Source: JACDBZ01 sp036262075 (lineage in GTDB: Bacteria > Chloroflexota > Limnocylindria > QHBO01). Taken from it: DNA of 64,000 bases. Location of the stretch: positions 1-64,000 of the forward strand of contig DATAJO010000001.1 of the NCBI GenBank assembly GCA_036262075.1, in the 5' to 3' direction. The notes under the pieces are model-generated. The model was not told the origin of the DNA. It worked only from the letters and a program-made list of their open reading frames with translations, and did not search any database. Positions within the stretch are counted from its first letter, which is position 1, and every line of letters starts with the position of its first letter. Below are positions 61,415 through 64,000 of this stretch, one piece after another. The position numbers and the translations under genes were made by a program.

Positions 61415-61440
61415 GGGGCCGGCGCAGCCGGGCCGGCCCC
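61415..61440 (-). terminator. Hairpin after the small membrane-protein gene
   Basis: GGGGCCGG (61415-61422) and CCGGCCCC (61433-61440) form an eight-pair stem with a ten-base loop, nine bases beyond the stop of the 61450-61776 gene on the minus strand. Confidence 0.5.
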
Positions 61441-61449
61441 TGGGCCAGG

Positions 61450-61776
61450 TCAGATCGGTTGCGGATGGCGGACGTAGCTTCCGCCGGTCAGGTAGCGGGT
61501 CACGAGATCCGCGGCGCCGCCGAGCACGATCGCGCCGATGATCGCGGGCCAGACGTACAGGCCCTCGAACTCGTAGCCCCACGTGCTGAGCGTGCCGAGC
61601 GCCTCACTGCCGATGTAGCCACCGACGAGCGCGGCCAGGGCGACGATCGGTGCCTCCCATCCGGTTCGCACCTCGCCGATGAGGAACGACACCAGGCCGA
61701 TGAGGACCGCACCGAGCACGAGCAGCAGCGCTGCCAGCGTCGACATGCCGACATCCCATCCCAGCAGGTTGAGCAT
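61450..61776 (-). CDS. Small three-helix membrane protein
   Basis: 108 residues with hydrophobic segments at about 10-33, 40-60 and 70-92. It has a very strong ribosome-binding site (AAGGAGG) before ATG 61776. The Gly-rich helices recall GlsB/YeaQ small membrane proteins, but the match is weak. It is divergent from the hypothetical gene at 61917. Confidence 0.6.
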   Translation of the reverse strand: MLNLLGWDVGMSTLAALLLVLGAVLIGLVSFLIGEVRTGWEAPIVALAALVGGYIGSEALGTLSTWGYEFEGLYVWPAIIGAIVLGGAADLVTRYLTGGSYVRHPQPI

Positions 61777-61916
61777 GGGACTGCCTCCTTCCGTTGCGAC
61801 AACTTCCCACGCCAACGTTCGACGCTCCGGCGAGCGCCCGGTAGGGCCAACCGGCGGGCGCGGGGCACTCCATCCGGCACGTTCGGCGTGACGCGCGCGG
61901 CGCGCATGCTCGGCGC

Positions 61917-62678
61917 ATGGCGATCGCGACGAACGACACGGCGTCACAGGGGGCGCTCACCGAGCCGATGCCGGCCGTGCCGCAGTCGATCGACGACCCG
62001 CCGCTGAGCGTCGACGAGGCAGCGGCCCTGATGTCCGACCTCGGCTTCCTCGCGTGCCGGGTCCCGCCGGACGCGGAGGTCCCGGACTCGTGCCTCATGG
62101 TCGTCGTGCGCGACGCGCCGACGAACCGGCACTTCGACCCGGAGACGGCGACGTTCTGGGTCGTCGACGGTCCGCACGGGCGGCTCGAGGTCGTCGACCG
62201 TGGCACGCGCACGCCGTTCGCCCGTCGCTTCAGCTGGGGCACGATCCGTCTCACCGACCGATTCGGCGCGCGCAACGAGCTCGTGACGTTCGGCGGTCGG
62301 GTGACCGGGACGCGCATCGGGCCCGACGCCACGCTCCTCGTCTTCGGCTCCGCGGCGCCGATCCTGCGGCTCGGCGGCCACAGCCAGCCGCGCGACCAAC
62401 TGGCCGACGCCGCGGCAGTGTTCTTCCGCCGCCTCGTGACCCGCATGTGGTCCGGATCGGCCGAGGTCGAGGTCGGCACGCGGGTGCCGGCGGAGGAGCT
62501 GTGGGCTGCCTTCCTCCTCCACGAGCACGCCCGCTTCGCGAGCGCGCCGTCGGTGCGCGAATCGGTTCCGGACGTCGCGCGCGCCGTCGCGCGTGCGCTC
62601 GAGGAGGCGCGTACGCATCGGCCTGAATCGCTCGCCGCCGGGCGACGCCTGCTCGACTGGCTGGACCTCGCCCGCTAA
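61917..62678 (+). CDS. Hypothetical protein (253 residues)
   Basis: No signal peptide or membrane segment. The middle has beta-like segments (CLMVVVRDAPTNRHFDPE, RFSWGTIRLTDRFGARNELV) and the C-terminal third is helical, ending LLDWLDLAR. I recognise no family. Codon use agrees with real genes of the window. It is the only plus-strand gene in the stretch from 46.8 kb to the end and stands inside the acetate-metabolism block. Confidence 0.65.
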   Translation: MAIATNDTASQGALTEPMPAVPQSIDDPPLSVDEAAALMSDLGFLACRVPPDAEVPDSCLMVVVRDAPTNRHFDPETATFWVVDGPHGRLEVVDRGTRTPFARRFSWGTIRLTDRFGARNELVTFGGRVTGTRIGPDATLLVFGSAAPILRLGGHSQPRDQLADAAAVFFRRLVTRMWSGSAEVEVGTRVPAEELWAAFLLHEHARFASAPSVRESVPDVARAVARALEEARTHRPESLAAGRRLLDWLDLAR

Positions 62679-62688
62679 ACGGCCGGCG

Positions 62689-63960
62689 CTAGACGTGGTA
62701 GAGGCGCCGCGCCTCGCGCTCGAGCTCCTCGCGGAACCTCGGGTCGGCGATGCCGATGAGCGCGTGAACGCGCTCGCGCACGCTGCGCCCGAACAGCTCG
62801 GCCACGCCGTGCTCGGTGACGACGGTGCGCACGTGCGCCCGTGAGGTGACGACGCCGGCGCCCGGCGCGAGGACCGGGGTGATGCGCGAGACCGTGCCGC
62901 CGACCGCGGTCGAGGGCATGGCGATGATCGGACGCCCCTCCTCGGCGAGCGCCGCGCCGCGCATGAAGTCCATCTGGCCGCCGACGCCGGAGTAGAAGCG
63001 TGTGCCGATGGAGTCGGCGCTGACCTGGCCGGTGAGGTCGATCGACAGCGCCGAGTTGATGGCGACCATGCGACGGAACTGGCGGATGACGGCGGTGTCG
63101 TTCGTGTAGTTCACCGGCCGCATCTCGATCATCGGGTTGTCGTCGACGAAGTCGTACAGCCGCTGCGTGCCCATGAGGAAGGCGCTCACGACCTTGCCGC
63201 GGTTGATCTCCTTGCGCCCGCCCGTCACGGCGCCCGACTCGACGAGGCCGAGGACCGCATCGGTGAACATCTCGGTGTGGACGCCGAGATCGCGATGGTC
63301 GCGGAGCGCGGCGCACACGGCGGACGGGATCGAGCCGATGCCCATCTGGATCGTCGCCCCCTCCGGGACGAGCTCGGCCACGTGCTGCCCGATCAGCCGC
63401 TCGACGTCGCCGACCTCCGGCTCCCGGTGCTCGAACGGCGGACGGTCGACCTCGATGGCGAGGTCAATGTCGTCGACGTGGATGAACGAGTCGCCGAGGG
63501 TGCGCGGCATCGAGCGGTTGAGCTGCGCGATGACGGTCGTCGCGGTCCTGGCGGCGGCGAGGGCCGCGTCGACGCTCGTGCCGAGCGAGCAGTAGCCGTG
63601 CGCATCGGGCGGCGTGACGTTGAGGAGCGCCGCGTCCAGGGGCAGGACGCCCCTCGTGAACAGCTCGGGCACGTCCGACAGGAAGACCGGCACGTAGTCG
63701 GCACGCCCCTCGTTCACCGCCTGGCGCGCGTTGGCGCCGATGAACAGCGCGCGGTGGCGCAGGTGGCCGTCCATCTCGGGCGCGAGGTGCGGCGCCGGGC
63801 CCTCGGTGTGGAAATGGATGACCCCGACGTCGCGCAGCTCCGGCGCACGGGCGGCGAGGGCCTCGAGCAGCGGGGTCGGCGTCGCGGCACCGCCGTGGAC
63901 GAAGACCTGGTGCCCGGACGCAATGCCGGCGACGGCCTCGGCGGGAGTGACGATGCGCAT
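62689..63960 (-). CDS. Acetyl-CoA hydrolase / 4-hydroxybutyrate CoA-transferase family protein
   Basis: 423 residues. The N-terminal half has FVHGGAATPTPLLEAL and the SLGTSVDAALAAARTA block. The catalytic Glu is expected in LGVHTEMFTDAVLGLV. The C-terminal part has RPIIAMPSTAVGGTVSRI. It could release acetate from acetyl-CoA by hydrolysis or by CoA transfer to another acid (succinate, 4-hydroxybutyrate, propionate). With the pyruvate oxidoreductase it gives a second acetate route beside Xfp-AckA. A TAGACT box is six bases before ATG 63960. Confidence 0.92.
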   Translation of the reverse strand: MRIVTPAEAVAGIASGHQVFVHGGAATPTPLLEALAARAPELRDVGVIHFHTEGPAPHLAPEMDGHLRHRALFIGANARQAVNEGRADYVPVFLSDVPELFTRGVLPLDAALLNVTPPDAHGYCSLGTSVDAALAAARTATTVIAQLNRSMPRTLGDSFIHVDDIDLAIEVDRPPFEHREPEVGDVERLIGQHVAELVPEGATIQMGIGSIPSAVCAALRDHRDLGVHTEMFTDAVLGLVESGAVTGGRKEINRGKVVSAFLMGTQRLYDFVDDNPMIEMRPVNYTNDTAVIRQFRRMVAINSALSIDLTGQVSADSIGTRFYSGVGGQMDFMRGAALAEEGRPIIAMPSTAVGGTVSRITPVLAPGAGVVTSRAHVRTVVTEHGVAELFGRSVRERVHALIGIADPRFREELEREARRLYHV

Positions 63961-63966
63961 GCCGAG

Positions 63967-63972
63967 AGTCTA
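63967..63972 (-). promoter_or_regulatory. TAGACT -10-like box before the CoA-transferase gene
   Basis: On the minus strand TAGACT is followed by six bases and ATG 63960, with no ribosome-binding site, one of the clearest leaderless starts in the window. Confidence 0.5.
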
Positions 63973-64000
63973 GGGAGCGCCACGCCGCATGGCGTGGTCG

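Noticed and set aside
1..64000. CRISPR array, phage or transposon
   Set aside because: I saw no regularly spaced direct repeats of about 30 bases, no transposase, integrase or phage structural motif in any frame with real coding character.

Overview
The window is a dense, very high-GC (about 70% by eye) bacterial chromosome segment. It holds about 66 protein genes and one tRNA. I see no insertion sequence, phage gene or CRISPR array, and no gene-free stretch longer than about 225 bases. The mix of an aa3-type cytochrome oxidase, CcdA/TlpA-type cytochrome c maturation, the MEP pathway (IspG), two luciferase-like (F420-type) oxidoreductases, a corynebacterial-type glycogen synthase and many genes without a Shine-Dalgarno sequence suggests a Chloroflexota lineage of the Limnocylindria/Ellin6529 kind or a deep actinobacterium. 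That placement is inference and of low confidence.

Layout. 1-5.8 kb (+): the end of a blue-copper protein, cytochrome c oxidase subunits I and III, a small subunit-IV-like protein, a CcmG/TlpA-like thioredoxin, a 58-residue membrane protein, an ABC exporter and a lipoprotein, mostly with overlapping stop and start codons. 6-14.7 kb: ispG, a lone receiver domain, a thiol-redox set (TlpA-like lipoprotein, CcdA, TrxB), an S9 peptidase, a HerA/DUF853 ATPase and an ACT-domain protein. 14.7-20.1 kb: GDPD, an MFS carrier and a TetR regulator divergent from an MMPL/RND-like exporter, with two matching operators between them. 20.1-31 kb: a zincin, LLM oxidoreductases, a CoA-transferase, malic enzyme, tRNA-Gly(TCC), an ArsA/Get3-like ATPase, an APC permease and acetamidase/formamidase. 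31-38.8 kb (-): GH15, zinc metallopeptidase, esterase and a four-gene double ABC operon. 38.9-45.6 kb: CopA plus a YHS protein with an operator-like palindrome, divergent from a glycogen synthase / LiaF-like / DUF4260 / amidohydrolase operon.

45.6-64 kb is the metabolically distinctive part. It combines phosphoketolase with acetate kinase, an acetyl-CoA hydrolase/CoA-transferase, a zinc alcohol dehydrogenase, a flavodoxin-like protein, an ApbE flavin transferase, a VIT-type metal carrier, CBS and DUF4342 proteins and several small membrane proteins. It also carries a pyruvate:ferredoxin oxidoreductase split into two polypeptides, with the TPP half fused in frame to a GltD/NfnB-like FAD/NAD(P) module. 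Together these would route sugar phosphates and pyruvate to acetate with ATP formation, and could pass pyruvate electrons directly to NAD(P). The gene content resembles low-oxygen or dormancy regulons.

Across the window I see three sequence-level patterns beyond genes: a TANNNT (-10-like) hexamer 6-9 bases upstream of many start codons with no ribosome-binding site, suggesting leaderless transcripts; two 126-base intergenic elements with conserved 25-base hairpin ends; and frequent use of the word GCCGATG/CATCGGC.
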